From a virus, in IMG/VR virus record IMGVR_UViG_3300009537_002640, positions 124,001 to 188,000 of that record: a DNA stretch of 64,000 nucleotides; one strand, given 5' to 3'. The stretch's first letter is position 1, and every line of letters begins with the position of its first letter. Below are positions 55,001 through 61,584 of the stretch, piece by piece. The notes beneath the pieces are model-generated. The model saw only the letters and a list, made by a program, of their open reading frames with translations, did not search any database and had not been told where the DNA came from. A program made the translations under genes and the position numbers.

Positions 55001-55682
55001 CTGCGCCAGAAACCTCTAATTCATCTACTTCTATAAAGGGATAGTAGCCATCTCCGGAAGAGACAACTATTGTGTCGCCGTCACCATCTGTTAACTCAGT
55101 CCAACTGCGCTCTACACCAAACGGATCTACAAAGTAGAACTCGTCATTCTTGATATAGATACCACCTTTACCAAGTTCAAATGGGTTGGTGTCAAGGTTA
55201 GGAAGAACTAGACCATCGCCTAATTCTAATTGACAGGCGATATAAGCATCGCCTAATACCTGGAGCGCAAGTCCACAAGGGCTCGCATGCTCTACAGATA
55301 GAACGGGCTCGTCAAAGAATTCGTCTGATACACTAAATTGCACTAGAGGAAGCGCAGGAGAAGGGTTGGAAGAGAACACACTAAGGCCCCTTCCGATGTT
55401 TTCGGAATTATCAATATCTACTGCAGCATCAGCGGTAGATGTATTTCCAGTTTGTTGTACGAAAAGAGCAGAGCCAGTGCCTGCGTTGATAAGAGTAAAG
55501 ACATCTCCAGCACCAGTGCCGGTCTTATTAATACCAGACGCAGGAGATGTTAAAGTACGAATCGCCGTAGTGATCAGATACTGTGGATGGTCATCATCCA
55601 ATAATCCCGTCAGTAAACCATGATCATTATAACCGTCACCGCCCGTGCCTCCCGTAAAACGTCTGCCGACAAACTTAGACAC
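52095..55682 (-). CDS. Large fibre or adhesin with Ig-like domains (1195 aa)
   Basis: Residues 1-215 resemble a phage fibre start (TGGTGGDGYNDHGLLTGLLD, DDDHPQYLITTAIRTL) and a short fibre module (PASGINKTGTGAGDVFTLIN). From about 390 to 760 there are several Ig-like or fibronectin-like segments (RAGQSFDVTVTTSTDGYALA, SGSLPGDTFTATLTVSNP), two with paired Cys (NQGCTSLTT...QSNCSE). A cluster IIDGYLNDGYDGYNVMDDDA holds three DGY in eleven residues. The C-terminal 250 residues are a jelly-roll-like domain. Seven DGY and two DAY in total. It is the first large gene downstream of the capsid group; surface display is likely. Confidence 0.65.
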   Translation of the reverse strand: MSKFVGRRFTGGTGGDGYNDHGLLTGLLDDDHPQYLITTAIRTLTSPASGINKTGTGAGDVFTLINAGTGSALFVQQTGNTSTADAAVDIDNSENIGRGLSVFSSNPSPALPLVQFSVSDEFFDEPVLSVEHASPCGLALQVLGDAYIACQLELGDGLVLPNLDTNPFELGKGGIYIKNDEFYFVDPFGVERSWTELTDGDGDTIVVSSGDGYYPFIEVDELEVSGAGSGTLGNVAGPATSGSITRYGFNQFVMGSGDLEIRGVTLRHTIDGEPLPTITYTVLKNATLIDSLQPTTVLTEGEFLFEEVATATETFISGNRKDGEVQFTTGVFSFDDPEFDSVDGFPDGYFYFIFGGSHTNDTKTIVVERRTLGPNIISITFEYPICAFTGTQQTAVRAGQSFDVTVTTSTDGYALATSVDVDAGDAIQSTVALTETSPGSGIWTGTVVARTGQPNGYADINVTAEDFLGNIANESTSTVGDALVLFDNDFPVIESFDESLDLIYPAGQFCLKFGESVDAYMDVSDFTEILYSSPNGRFTIPDPTVYAVNKKITWDLGASGIEENQGCTSLTTTNFRIRARKQSNCSETTRNLQIRLDDTPPRISSIRWRRDNTGAYNLTSPILCDGTHGVRFIFNDCLSELPEITIADPNKGTLSPLSGSLPGDTFTATLTVSNPPDTSGCTEFILHTAINCSHKLPLDADPIDNNDEEFCIDVVPPEILDVQIDVDIIDGYLNDGYDGYNVMDDDADNQDNTEQACEHNFSSGVQSITANDILTRHGENVYVTVRMNAPIDAGDSCTFDASPWGASSAVAIPQLDTFQYRGPFVTNLGSTRNDDQGRAIGRASIFHATGNDATVTEASTCYDEATNEDVLSANGIDNIASEIAFITDGTSGGAFQVSSDSFRAFMINRRIRIVDDNSSAVYRTVRGSEVDGSNGTIFCDGGSLSQFTVAQNARAVPLGVTDAEIQAWDANNGIVAYVNDGAFTNLTLIDLANPEAFSQHLSNDQLTENNTGTVGVDLFAANFWGSKISVPNSHGGTEANPTGASTAKYVWRSKRIRLTTNPTGVQGSNIRFMVFGFAAGTSYRNVNITAPADWDQNSTRFDLGNNSSQIDIRISTDDPYAAIPPHTNANWYLTTDFEVSPQSGFKFGKNKDINIAFDPPATDIIDKDIYIEITLTTNASGKAPQVDMIALAYLT

Positions 55683-55702
55683 GCTATTTTCTCCTGTTTA
55701 TA

Positions 55703-56014
55703 TTATGCCTGGTGTCTCCATGCCTCTACTCTAACGAGTACAGGATCGCCTGGTGTAGCCCTCCGAAACCACACTTTGTTTTGAAATCTGTTATCAAAGA
55801 CTATCCCTTCGCTGGGCCTGAGCGGAGTCATATCTCCGTGTACAGTTGTCCCATCGAAAGAATATTGAATTACATCAGCCTGGTTATCACTTTCTACCAT
55901 CAGTGCTATTCCCACCGAGGTAAAATTCCAACCAACTCTGTGGTCAGAAAATGAAGTTGAGCTGACGTATAGTTTGTCAAAGAAATTGATGTCTTTGCGC
56001 CGATTAGTCGCCAT
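55703..56014 (-). CDS. Small beta-sandwich virion protein, paralogue of the 77-aa protein (103 aa)
   Basis: Residues 25-100 are beta strands: VGWNFTSVGIALMVESDNQA, VIQYSFDGTTVHGDMTPLRP, VWFRRATPGDPVLVRVEAW. The SFDG turn and the following aromatic strand are shared with the 77-residue product at 37077-37310. Both may be a family of capsid or fibre decoration domains. The start has AGGAGG about 10 bases upstream and lies behind a candidate promoter. No DGY. Confidence 0.55.
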   Translation of the reverse strand: MATNRRKDINFFDKLYVSSTSFSDHRVGWNFTSVGIALMVESDNQADVIQYSFDGTTVHGDMTPLRPSEGIVFDNRFQNKVWFRRATPGDPVLVRVEAWRHQA

Positions 56015-56066
56015 TGACTAAACCTCCTGTAAAAGCTGGACACACTTATAGGGTTCAATAAAGGCG

Positions 56067-56080
56067 AAAATATTAGTATA
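56067..56080 (-). promoter_or_regulatory. Candidate phage promoter element upstream of the 103-aa gene
   Basis: On the coding strand this is TATACTAATATTTT, about 53 bases before the ATG of the 103-residue gene. It is one of the best matches to the recurrent motif and also contains TATACT, a possible -10 box. Confidence 0.45.
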
Positions 56081-56104
56081 TGCGGGAAGGTAAAATAAGG
56101 TAGG

Positions 56105-56123
56105 ACGAGCCACAAAGACTCGT
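56105..56123 (-). terminator. Weak terminator-like hairpin after the 107-aa gene
   Basis: ACGAGTC and GGCTCGT pair (with one G-T pair) around a 5-base loop just after the stop of the 107-residue gene, but the sequence after it (CCTACCTTATTTT) has only a poor T-run. Its position just before a candidate promoter suits a terminator. Confidence 0.4.
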
Positions 56124-56125
56124 TA

Positions 56126-56449
56126 TTATTGAGGTAATTGGGATATTTTAGCTATTAAATAGTCTTCATAAAACTGCTCTAATCTGGTAGGTTTGTATAT
56201 TTGTCCGGTCTCGGCAAACCCTAAACCCATATCGGTAGTTATAGACTTTTCGACTAAATAACTATCTATTGGCTTGCTGTAGTCTATAAAATCGATGGAG
56301 TTTAACTGTTTGAACCAAGGATACATGTTTATAACTACTCTCATACTCAGTGATGACTCTAGGCTTACCACAACCCTGGTGCTTGTGTCCAGCTCTACAC
56401 GCCACCAGTGCAAATCGGTGCACTTCTCTAGGATATCAGATGCCCTCAT
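56126..56449 (-). CDS. Hypothetical protein (107 aa)
   Basis: Not recognised. It is an alpha/beta protein with a strand ELDTSTRVVVSLESSLSM and a helical end (RLEQFYEDYLIAKISQL). It begins inside the 3' end of the 175-residue gene (14-base overlap), so translation is coupled. No DGY, no signal peptide. Its position before the fibre genes suggests a late accessory or assembly protein. Confidence 0.5.
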   Translation of the reverse strand: MRASDILEKCTDLHWWRVELDTSTRVVVSLESSLSMRVVINMYPWFKQLNSIDFIDYSKPIDSYLVEKSITTDMGLGFAETGQIYKPTRLEQFYEDYLIAKISQLPQ

Positions 56450-56963
56450 TGTTTAATCCAGACAGTTTGTAGGCGAGCCAGTCGTGCTTTAGATCATGGA
56501 GATGGCTGTATACCGTTCCAGTACACATAAGCTTCAGGGTATGTTGATAACTCTCACCTATAAGCTCTATTTCTGATGGCTTGGTAAGCTCCTTGAATTG
56601 CTTGGGATGCTTGTCAATAATAGTTGCTTCCTGTTCAGTTAGAAACAATATGGGGTCTGAAGAGTAAATGTCATCGCAATAGCACCTTAAGCCCTCTATT
56701 CCGAGCCGTTTCTTGATATTCTCTAGCTCTTTGGCCTCTTCCAAAGCCTGTTCTAGCTCCAAAACGTCGCCAGTGGGAGCTAAATTGTGCTGAATGTACT
56801 CTATTTCGTCGAGTAACTTATTCAGGAAGTCGTAGTCTCTCCCCCGCAAACTTTGGAGAAGCTTATCCTTAAACGTGGGAGAGAGATGCTGCGTGAACAT
56901 ATCATTAGAATATTCTAATGCATCAATAAACTCTTGTCTTAAATCAGTATGTCTAAAATCCAT
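56436..56963 (-). CDS. Hypothetical helical protein (175 aa)
   Basis: Largely helical, with SPTFKDKLLQSLRGRDYDFL, VLELEQALEEAKELENIKKR, and a Cys pair (GLRCYCDDIYSS). A C-terminal part has clustered His (QHTLKL, YSHLHDLKHDW). No family recognised. It follows the SNase-like gene after 14 bases and overlaps the next gene, so it belongs to the same small operon. Confidence 0.5.
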   Translation of the reverse strand: MDFRHTDLRQEFIDALEYSNDMFTQHLSPTFKDKLLQSLRGRDYDFLNKLLDEIEYIQHNLAPTGDVLELEQALEEAKELENIKKRLGIEGLRCYCDDIYSSDPILFLTEQEATIIDKHPKQFKELTKPSEIELIGESYQHTLKLMCTGTVYSHLHDLKHDWLAYKLSGLNNEGI

Positions 56964-56977
56964 ATCTTACTCTTTCT

Positions 56978-57331
56978 TTAGTATTCTGCTGTCACAGCGA
57001 AGCCATTTTTAACCAGGTATTCATTTAGTGTTTCTGAGCTATCTGCTAAATATATGTAGGCGATATAGCGTCCGTATTTGCCAGTTTTATCTTTCTCAGT
57101 TTGCACGACAACATCCTTGTTCAATATCAATCGCTTAACTTCTTCTGTAGCAGCTATGCCCTTTTTGTACTCTTCAGAATCCTTTTTAACGCCATGAGTT
57201 TCAGGAGTATTTATTCCAGCAAGCCTAACCCTTTCTTTCACATAGACTTTTAGCCCCAAATCTAAATCTAGGTCTACAGTGTCTCCGTCGACTACATTAT
57301 AGCAATGCGCTTTATAAGTATAGAAATCCAT
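56978..57331 (-). CDS. Staphylococcal-nuclease-like (thermonuclease) protein
   Basis: A complete SNase-fold protein of 117 residues. The motif VVDGDTVDLDLDLG (residues 13-26) carries the calcium-site Asp residues; RVRLAGINTPE holds Arg36, Thr42 and Glu44, which correspond to Arg35, Thr41 and Glu43 of the classical enzyme; GKYGRYIAYIYL gives Arg88 for Arg87. The residue at the position of Asp40 is Asn41, a common change in bacterial SNase-like proteins. There is no signal peptide, in contrast to secreted nucleases. A TATAAT sequence and AGGAGG precede the ATG. It may degrade host nucleic acid or act in packaging; its place next to the capsid gene is the only clue. Confidence 0.88.
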   Translation of the reverse strand: MDFYTYKAHCYNVVDGDTVDLDLDLGLKVYVKERVRLAGINTPETHGVKKDSEEYKKGIAATEEVKRLILNKDVVVQTEKDKTGKYGRYIAYIYLADSSETLNEYLVKNGFAVTAEY

Positions 57332-57348
57332 AGTAATCCTCCTATTAC

Positions 57349-57354
57349 ATTATA
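57349..57354 (-). promoter_or_regulatory. Possible sigma-70-like -10 box before the nuclease gene
   Basis: A perfect TATAAT on the coding strand lies 18 bases before the ATG, between the terminator and the ribosome site (AGGAGG). No convincing -35 box was found, and the start would leave a very short leader, so this could be chance. Confidence 0.28.
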
Positions 57355-57370
57355 CCCCGTCCACGATCAT

Positions 57371-57399
57371 AAAAAAAGGAGCCACGAGGACTCCTTTTT
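57371..57399 (-). terminator. Rho-independent terminator after the major capsid gene
   Basis: AAAAAGGAGTCC and its partner GGCTCCTTTTTTT form a hairpin with loop TCGT (one mismatch) followed by a T-run, 30 bases after the capsid stop. A T-run occurs in the plus orientation too, so it could work both ways. Confidence 0.8.
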
Positions 57400-57429
57400 C
57401 GTTTTATGGGTTGTTACCGTCAGCTAGAA

Positions 57430-58455
57430 TTAGCCTGCTGCTACATCCTTACGGCCAACTGCTACACCACGTGGGTTGACAATACCGATTCCGATATTTT
57501 CGTTCACGACCCAACCTAGCTTGAGCTGCTTGGGCTCATCAGCTGGGAGAACTTCAATATCTTGACGGATTGGCATTACACCAACGAACTCAGGGTCAGC
57601 AACACCGAAGATAGTTCCAACAGGAACAATCTTAGAAACGATGATGTCTGCGCCCCAAAGGTGTGCAAAAAGACCAGTCTGTAGGATTTCACGCTGAGTG
57701 ACCATATCTACCTCTCCACCAGTGCCAGCTGCCTGACCACCGCCAGAGCCCCAGTTTAGAATATCGTTGAACTCAACGATGTTCATTAGGAACTTGGTAG
57801 TTACTAGGTCCCAACGGTCTACCTGAACTTTAATCTCAGAGAGATCGCGCTTTAGAAGACCTGCATCCGCGATATCCTGTGCAGTATTCTCGCCACCGAG
57901 AGAATCATCACCTGCGAAATCCAGAGCTGCGAAGATGTTGGCATCCTCTTGTGCCTGAATTTCCTGACGTGCTTTCTGCTGGGCACGGTCGATGACGTTA
58001 AATCTACGACGCTTCACCTCAGAAATACGTACAGTTGGGTTTGAAACAATCTCAAACTCAGGGACTGTTACACGGTCTGCGAAGACACGAGACTCGGGTG
58101 CGGAGCCGTTGCTAGAAATAACAACTGCGCTCACATCGATATCACGGTCATACACAGGCAGTGCACCTTGTGGTAGGGGGTCTACGACTAGAACTCGACG
58201 ACCGACGCCTTGGTAATCCAAGTTACGACGAATTGGGTTCGCCATAGCCTGACCAAGAGCAACCTTTCCTTCCTGAGTCATAAGAGCACGACGAACTAGC
58301 TCGTCCTTCTGCTCCTCTGTGAAAGAAGGCTGACCAGCAAGATTCTGGTTAGCCGATTGGTTCTGCTGGATGATAGACGCAAACTTTACAATCTGCGCTA
58401 ACGCATCACGACTATCAACTGCGTTCAACTCCCCATGTGTATTAAACATACTCAT
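57430..58455 (-). CDS. Major capsid protein (HK97-fold type)
   Basis: The ATG at 58455 (MSMFNTHGELNAV) is chosen because GGAGGT lies 7 bases upstream; an in-frame ATG 78 bases further up has no such site. This gives 341 residues. The sequence has the pattern of HK97-fold capsid proteins: an N-terminal helical part (EEQKDELVRRALMTQEGKV), a spine-helix region (QQKARQEIQAQEDANIFAAL), and a P-domain segment VDRWDLVTTKFLMNIVEFND, with the end GIGIVNPRGVAVGR. Similar proteins are known for several myoviruses. A strong hairpin terminator follows, and a structured 204-base leader precedes, as expected for a highly expressed protein. No DGY. The identification is by pattern, not by search. Confidence 0.83.
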   Translation of the reverse strand: MSMFNTHGELNAVDSRDALAQIVKFASIIQQNQSANQNLAGQPSFTEEQKDELVRRALMTQEGKVALGQAMANPIRRNLDYQGVGRRVLVVDPLPQGALPVYDRDIDVSAVVISSNGSAPESRVFADRVTVPEFEIVSNPTVRISEVKRRRFNVIDRAQQKARQEIQAQEDANIFAALDFAGDDSLGGENTAQDIADAGLLKRDLSEIKVQVDRWDLVTTKFLMNIVEFNDILNWGSGGGQAAGTGGEVDMVTQREILQTGLFAHLWGADIIVSKIVPVGTIFGVADPEFVGVMPIRQDIEVLPADEPKQLKLGWVVNENIGIGIVNPRGVAVGRKDVAAG

Positions 58456-58549
58456 GAAAGTACCTCCAAAAATTAACCTACGGCTCTTCTGGTCGTATAT
58501 TGGTCCGTCCCATAAGAGTCCATAGAGTATCAATTAGTTTTGATTTTCT

Positions 58550-58564
58550 TCGTCGGTATAACCG
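58550..58564 (-). promoter_or_regulatory. Hairpin in the capsid gene leader
   Basis: GTCGG and CCGAC form a stem around TTATA, flanked by CTTC and GAAG that can extend the stem with a bulge. It lies about 95 bases before the capsid ATG and may stabilise or process the capsid mRNA. A weak CTAAT core lies nearby (about 58531). Confidence 0.35.
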
Positions 58565-58610
58565 ACAGGTGCACAACGAAGTCAAATCAGGTCTTACAGA
58601 GAATCGAAAT

Positions 58611-58636
58611 GTGGGGCCGGGCAATACCAGCCCCAC
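58611..58636 (-). terminator. GC-rich hairpin between the capsid-associated and major capsid genes
   Basis: GTGGGGC and GCCCCAC form a perfect 7-base-pair stem 24 bases after the stop of the 237-residue gene. The following ATTTCG is a poor T-run, so it may be an attenuator or a 3'-end stabiliser rather than a full terminator. A 12-base palindrome (TAGCTTAAGCTA) lies just before it at 58646-58657. Confidence 0.45.
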
Positions 58637-58659
58637 AATCGTATTTAGCTTAAGCTATG

Positions 58660-59373
58660 TTATGCGTTGTGAGTTGCACCGAGATACTGGAACTTAACTC
58701 GGTCAAATGTCTCAGCAGCACCAACTAGCTTGCCAGGGGTGGTTACTAGAGATCCACTACCTGAGGTTTCTACAAACATACCGATTTTGTCAGCTGCCGC
58801 GACTGCCGCAGTAGACACGCTGAGCTTACCTGAAGTAGGCTCACGGTATAGTAGGTCACCTGGTAGAGGAGTATCATTTAGGCCACCGGGTCCACCTGGG
58901 CTACCAGATGTATTTGGGTCTAGTGATGCATGTAGAGCATCGCTAGAAACCGCGTACAATCCTGGCTTGTCCCACGCTGTCACCTTACCAGAACCTGCTG
59001 CAGTGTGAGGTCCTAGCAAAGAACCGCCACTGGAAGTTGTGGTAGCAAGACCAACCGGCGTACCGATTAGCTCACCAAACAAGGTGCCATAGTGTGCCTG
59101 ACCGTCGTCTAGCAAGTAGAAAAGCTTACGAGTCTCAGTTGCAGTATCGGCGATACGAAGCACTGGACGACTTGCAGTAGGGGTACCTACGTCAACTTCG
59201 TCTGCAACGTAACCGTCGAGAACATCTGATGCTGCCTTTTCGCTTGCACTGTTGGTGCGAGATGCCTCGTCTAGAGTACCAACCTCACCGCCAAGGACGT
59301 TTGCTAGATCTGTGTCTAGGCAGTCAAACTGACCCAAAGGCTGAAGACCTGGCTGTAATAGATATAATGCCAT
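58660..59373 (-). CDS. Capsid-associated protein, probably head decoration protein (237 aa)
   Basis: I choose the ATG at 59373 (MALYLLQPGLQPLGQFD) because GGAGGATAACAAA precedes it; a longer frame starts 42 bases upstream. The protein is beta-rich, with Gly/Thr/Ser turns (TASRPVLRIADTATETRKLF; SSGGSLLGPHTAAGSGKV; SGSPGGPGGLNDTP). No recognised domain. Its place directly upstream of the major capsid gene and its composition suit a head decoration or stabilising protein. It contains the only DGY of the capsid group (VLDGYVAD), which fits outside exposure. A strong hairpin separates it from the capsid gene. Confidence 0.62.
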   Translation of the reverse strand: MALYLLQPGLQPLGQFDCLDTDLANVLGGEVGTLDEASRTNSASEKAASDVLDGYVADEVDVGTPTASRPVLRIADTATETRKLFYLLDDGQAHYGTLFGELIGTPVGLATTTSSGGSLLGPHTAAGSGKVTAWDKPGLYAVSSDALHASLDPNTSGSPGGPGGLNDTPLPGDLLYREPTSGKLSVSTAAVAAADKIGMFVETSGSGSLVTTPGKLVGAAETFDRVKFQYLGATHNA

Positions 59374-59463
59374 TTTGTTATCCTCCAAATTAGTTTTTGG
59401 GTGGTAAATTCTCACTGACGAAGCAAATTCGATATAGAGAACAACCTTCTTATACTTACATCT

Positions 59464-59477
59464 AAATATTAGTAGAT
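59464..59477 (-). promoter_or_regulatory. Candidate phage promoter element upstream of the capsid operon
   Basis: On the coding strand this is ATCTACTAATATTT, in the 116-base gap before the 237-residue gene, about 100 bases from its start. It is one of the best matches of the motif and would serve the capsid transcription unit. Confidence 0.48.
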
Positions 59478-59489
59478 TTCTTTCGCGAC

Positions 59490-61010
59490 TTAGTAGTTAT
59501 TTACTATGTTAAATGCTTCAATTAGGGTATTTCGGTCGGTTATTCGGCCATCTGGGGCTACTAAGGCACCAGTCCATTCGTCGGTTTTTGACCTTTTATT
59601 GAAGTCTTGCTCTAATCTTTTCAGGGTCTGTATCGTATTTCGGTCTACTCGTCCAGTTTGCTGTATACCCAAAAGACCTTGTATCTCAGAAACCTCATTC
59701 TTACCAGGCTCTTTAATGGTCATGCCAGGAGTCTTGGATATATCGGCTGAAACACCCAGTCGTTCTGCTAATCCTACCAAAGTATTAGTTGATTCTTGAA
59801 CAAAAGTAGTTATCTTCTGACCTAATTGTTTGGCTAATTCTGGATTATCGCTACCCTCTACAACCGTCTGCCAATCTCCAAGAGCGCCGTTGATGTCATT
59901 TATTTCTTTAGACATCTTAGTTACATACATCTGGATTGCCCTTTCTGCATTTTCGCCTTTCAGAGCACTATCTACACCTGCAGAAAGTCTTGCCATATCG
60001 GATAAGGAGCCTTTAGCTTCATTAACCACTACCCTTCCTCTACCAGATACTTCTAACCTGGATAATTCAGAGGAAAGCCCATTGCTTGCTTTGCTATTTT
60101 CTGCTGGAGGGTTATCGTCAAACCAACTATATATCTTTAACAACGCTGCCCCACCTGCCAATGCTGCAGCGGACAACCCTAATCTCCTTGCAGTATCACC
60201 CACAGTTAGACCCATAATTTTCTGTCGAGTGGTTAGCTTTCCACCGCCTGCAATTAGGTCTGCTATTTTGTCTTTTGACATTAGCTTACTTAGTCGAGCG
60301 TTATTCTGAGGATTAGCCAGCCACAATTCCAATTGACGAGATGCCGCAGGATTCCTCTTAAGAGCTATATATTTTCTCACGAATGCCGTGTCAGAACCAG
60401 ATGTGGTTTGCTTCATAATATTCTGTGTCAGATTGAAAGCCTCTTCGTATTTTCCTCGTGCTTGTGCAACACCAGGATGAGTCATTGGGGCATCTGAGGA
60501 GCGTAATACATCAAGAGCACCTCTTACATTACCACTATTAGCATTTTGCCATGCACCAGATAGAGTTTCCATCAACTTTTGATTCTCAGTCACTCTACCC
60601 TGCAAGTCCATCAGCATCTGTTCTGCTTGTTCATGTGCAACTTGGTCTAATTGTTGTGGGTCTACTTTTTTCGTAGGATAAACAGTTCTAGTAAGCCTTT
60701 GAATTTCTCGCTGGTCTTCTAGAATTTCAGCCCTAAGTCTTTGCAAAGCTTTAGATAAGTCGCCGTGTCCAGAGCGAACAAGCTTTGTAACCTCTGCTCC
60801 AGCTTTTTCTCCGAGGTCACTAACCTGTTTAAAATCAGTCACAAGCTTTTCAGCCATTCGGGCAGCACCCTCTGCACTTTCTTCAACTGCTTCTTTTCCA
60901 GCGCGAGCCCACCATTTAGCAGATGCACGAGCAAGATCATCGCTGGCACTACCAAATGCTTTAGCAACAGCTTTAGCTACTGGGCTTACCAACTTTCTAA
61001 GTAGGCCCAC
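59490..61010 (-). CDS. Internal virion protein with peptidoglycan-binding-like C-terminus (506 aa)
   Basis: The start appears to be GTG at 61010 (V/MGLLRKLVSPVAKA) without a clear ribosome site, so the N-terminus is uncertain. Residues 1-150 are amphipathic and helical with many Ala/Lys (VAKAVAKAFGSASDDLARA). A membrane-like segment lies near 285 (LGLSAAALAGGAALLKIYSW). The C-terminal 100 residues contain a motif like the peptidoglycan-binding domain: EIQGLLGIQQTGRVDRNTIQ. Such proteins are known as ejection or internal virion proteins that enter the host envelope during infection. It lies directly upstream of the capsid group. No DGY. The role is inferred from composition and position. Confidence 0.58.
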   Translation of the reverse strand: MGLLRKLVSPVAKAVAKAFGSASDDLARASAKWWARAGKEAVEESAEGAARMAEKLVTDFKQVSDLGEKAGAEVTKLVRSGHGDLSKALQRLRAEILEDQREIQRLTRTVYPTKKVDPQQLDQVAHEQAEQMLMDLQGRVTENQKLMETLSGAWQNANSGNVRGALDVLRSSDAPMTHPGVAQARGKYEEAFNLTQNIMKQTTSGSDTAFVRKYIALKRNPAASRQLELWLANPQNNARLSKLMSKDKIADLIAGGGKLTTRQKIMGLTVGDTARRLGLSAAALAGGAALLKIYSWFDDNPPAENSKASNGLSSELSRLEVSGRGRVVVNEAKGSLSDMARLSAGVDSALKGENAERAIQMYVTKMSKEINDINGALGDWQTVVEGSDNPELAKQLGQKITTFVQESTNTLVGLAERLGVSADISKTPGMTIKEPGKNEVSEIQGLLGIQQTGRVDRNTIQTLKRLEQDFNKRSKTDEWTGALVAPDGRITDRNTLIEAFNIVNNY

Positions 61011-61051
61011 AGGTATAGCTGTTTTATGTAGTGGACTTACCCGACTGCTGA

Positions 61052-61582
61052 TTACCCTTCGTCTGTCGGTGCCTCGTCGAAAGGGGGGCCAGCCTCCTCT
61101 GCAAGTAGAGCTTCTAGTTCAGCATCTATGTTGTCTGCAGAATCATTCATGGCACTCAGTGTATCAGACATCTGGGTCACAACTCTTTTCGCTGCATCAG
61201 TTAGAGAGTTAGCTACATCAGTTGCACCAACTTCTTCTGCAGCTTCAGCCATTTTTACTAGACGAACAACAGTATGAGCATATCTACCCACCAAGGAGCC
61301 GGTTGGGCTTTTATTCAACATTTCTATGAGCTTCTTCTGCTGCTCTACTTGATTTTCTACCAAGCCACCATCACCGCGAGCTTCTGCAACATAGACTGGC
61401 TCTGGATGAGCCTCCTCTATTATGCTCTTCTCTGGCTGGTCTAGTCTCTTCTTTCGGATAGTTTCTACATCCTCTTGGTAAGGATTAGGCTCTGGTAATG
61501 CGGTCTTCTTAAGACCTAAGACATTAGTTTCAGAAGCAATCTTTAGAAACTCTATCATAACCTCGGAATTTTCCCAATTCAT
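61052..61582 (-). CDS. Virion protein with N-terminal ENSE motif (176 aa)
   Basis: The N-terminus MNWENSEVMIEFLKIASE is very close to that of the 545-residue protein two genes upstream (FENSEIMQEYARIA). A short Pro-rich linker follows, then helices (IEMLNKSPTGSLVGRYAHTV; VRLVKMAEAAEEVGATDVAN) and an acidic tail (EAELEALLAEEAG-like). GGAGC overlaps the preceding stop before the ATG. The shared N-terminal motif suggests that both are sorted to the same place, perhaps the capsid interior. The protein itself is not recognised. Confidence 0.55.
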   Translation of the reverse strand: MNWENSEVMIEFLKIASETNVLGLKKTALPEPNPYQEDVETIRKKRLDQPEKSIIEEAHPEPVYVAEARGDGGLVENQVEQQKKLIEMLNKSPTGSLVGRYAHTVVRLVKMAEAAEEVGATDVANSLTDAAKRVVTQMSDTLSAMNDSADNIDAELEALLAEEAGPPFDEAPTDEG

Positions 61583-61584
61583 AT

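Noticed and set aside
58456-58533. Longer N-terminus of the major capsid protein starting at 58533
   Set aside because: No ribosome site there; GGAGGT lies directly before the ATG at 58455.
1-59373. DGY as a 9-base mobile insertion or a scar
   Set aside because: Paralogous proteins align without a gap at several DGY sites (IDGYA against FDSDV; DDAYG against DDMWG), so substitution explains it better than insertion.
1-59373. DGY as part of a calcium-binding DxDxDG (dockerin or EF-hand) loop
   Set aside because: Most copies are preceded by Leu, Ile, Val or Ala and lack the further Asp residues of such loops.
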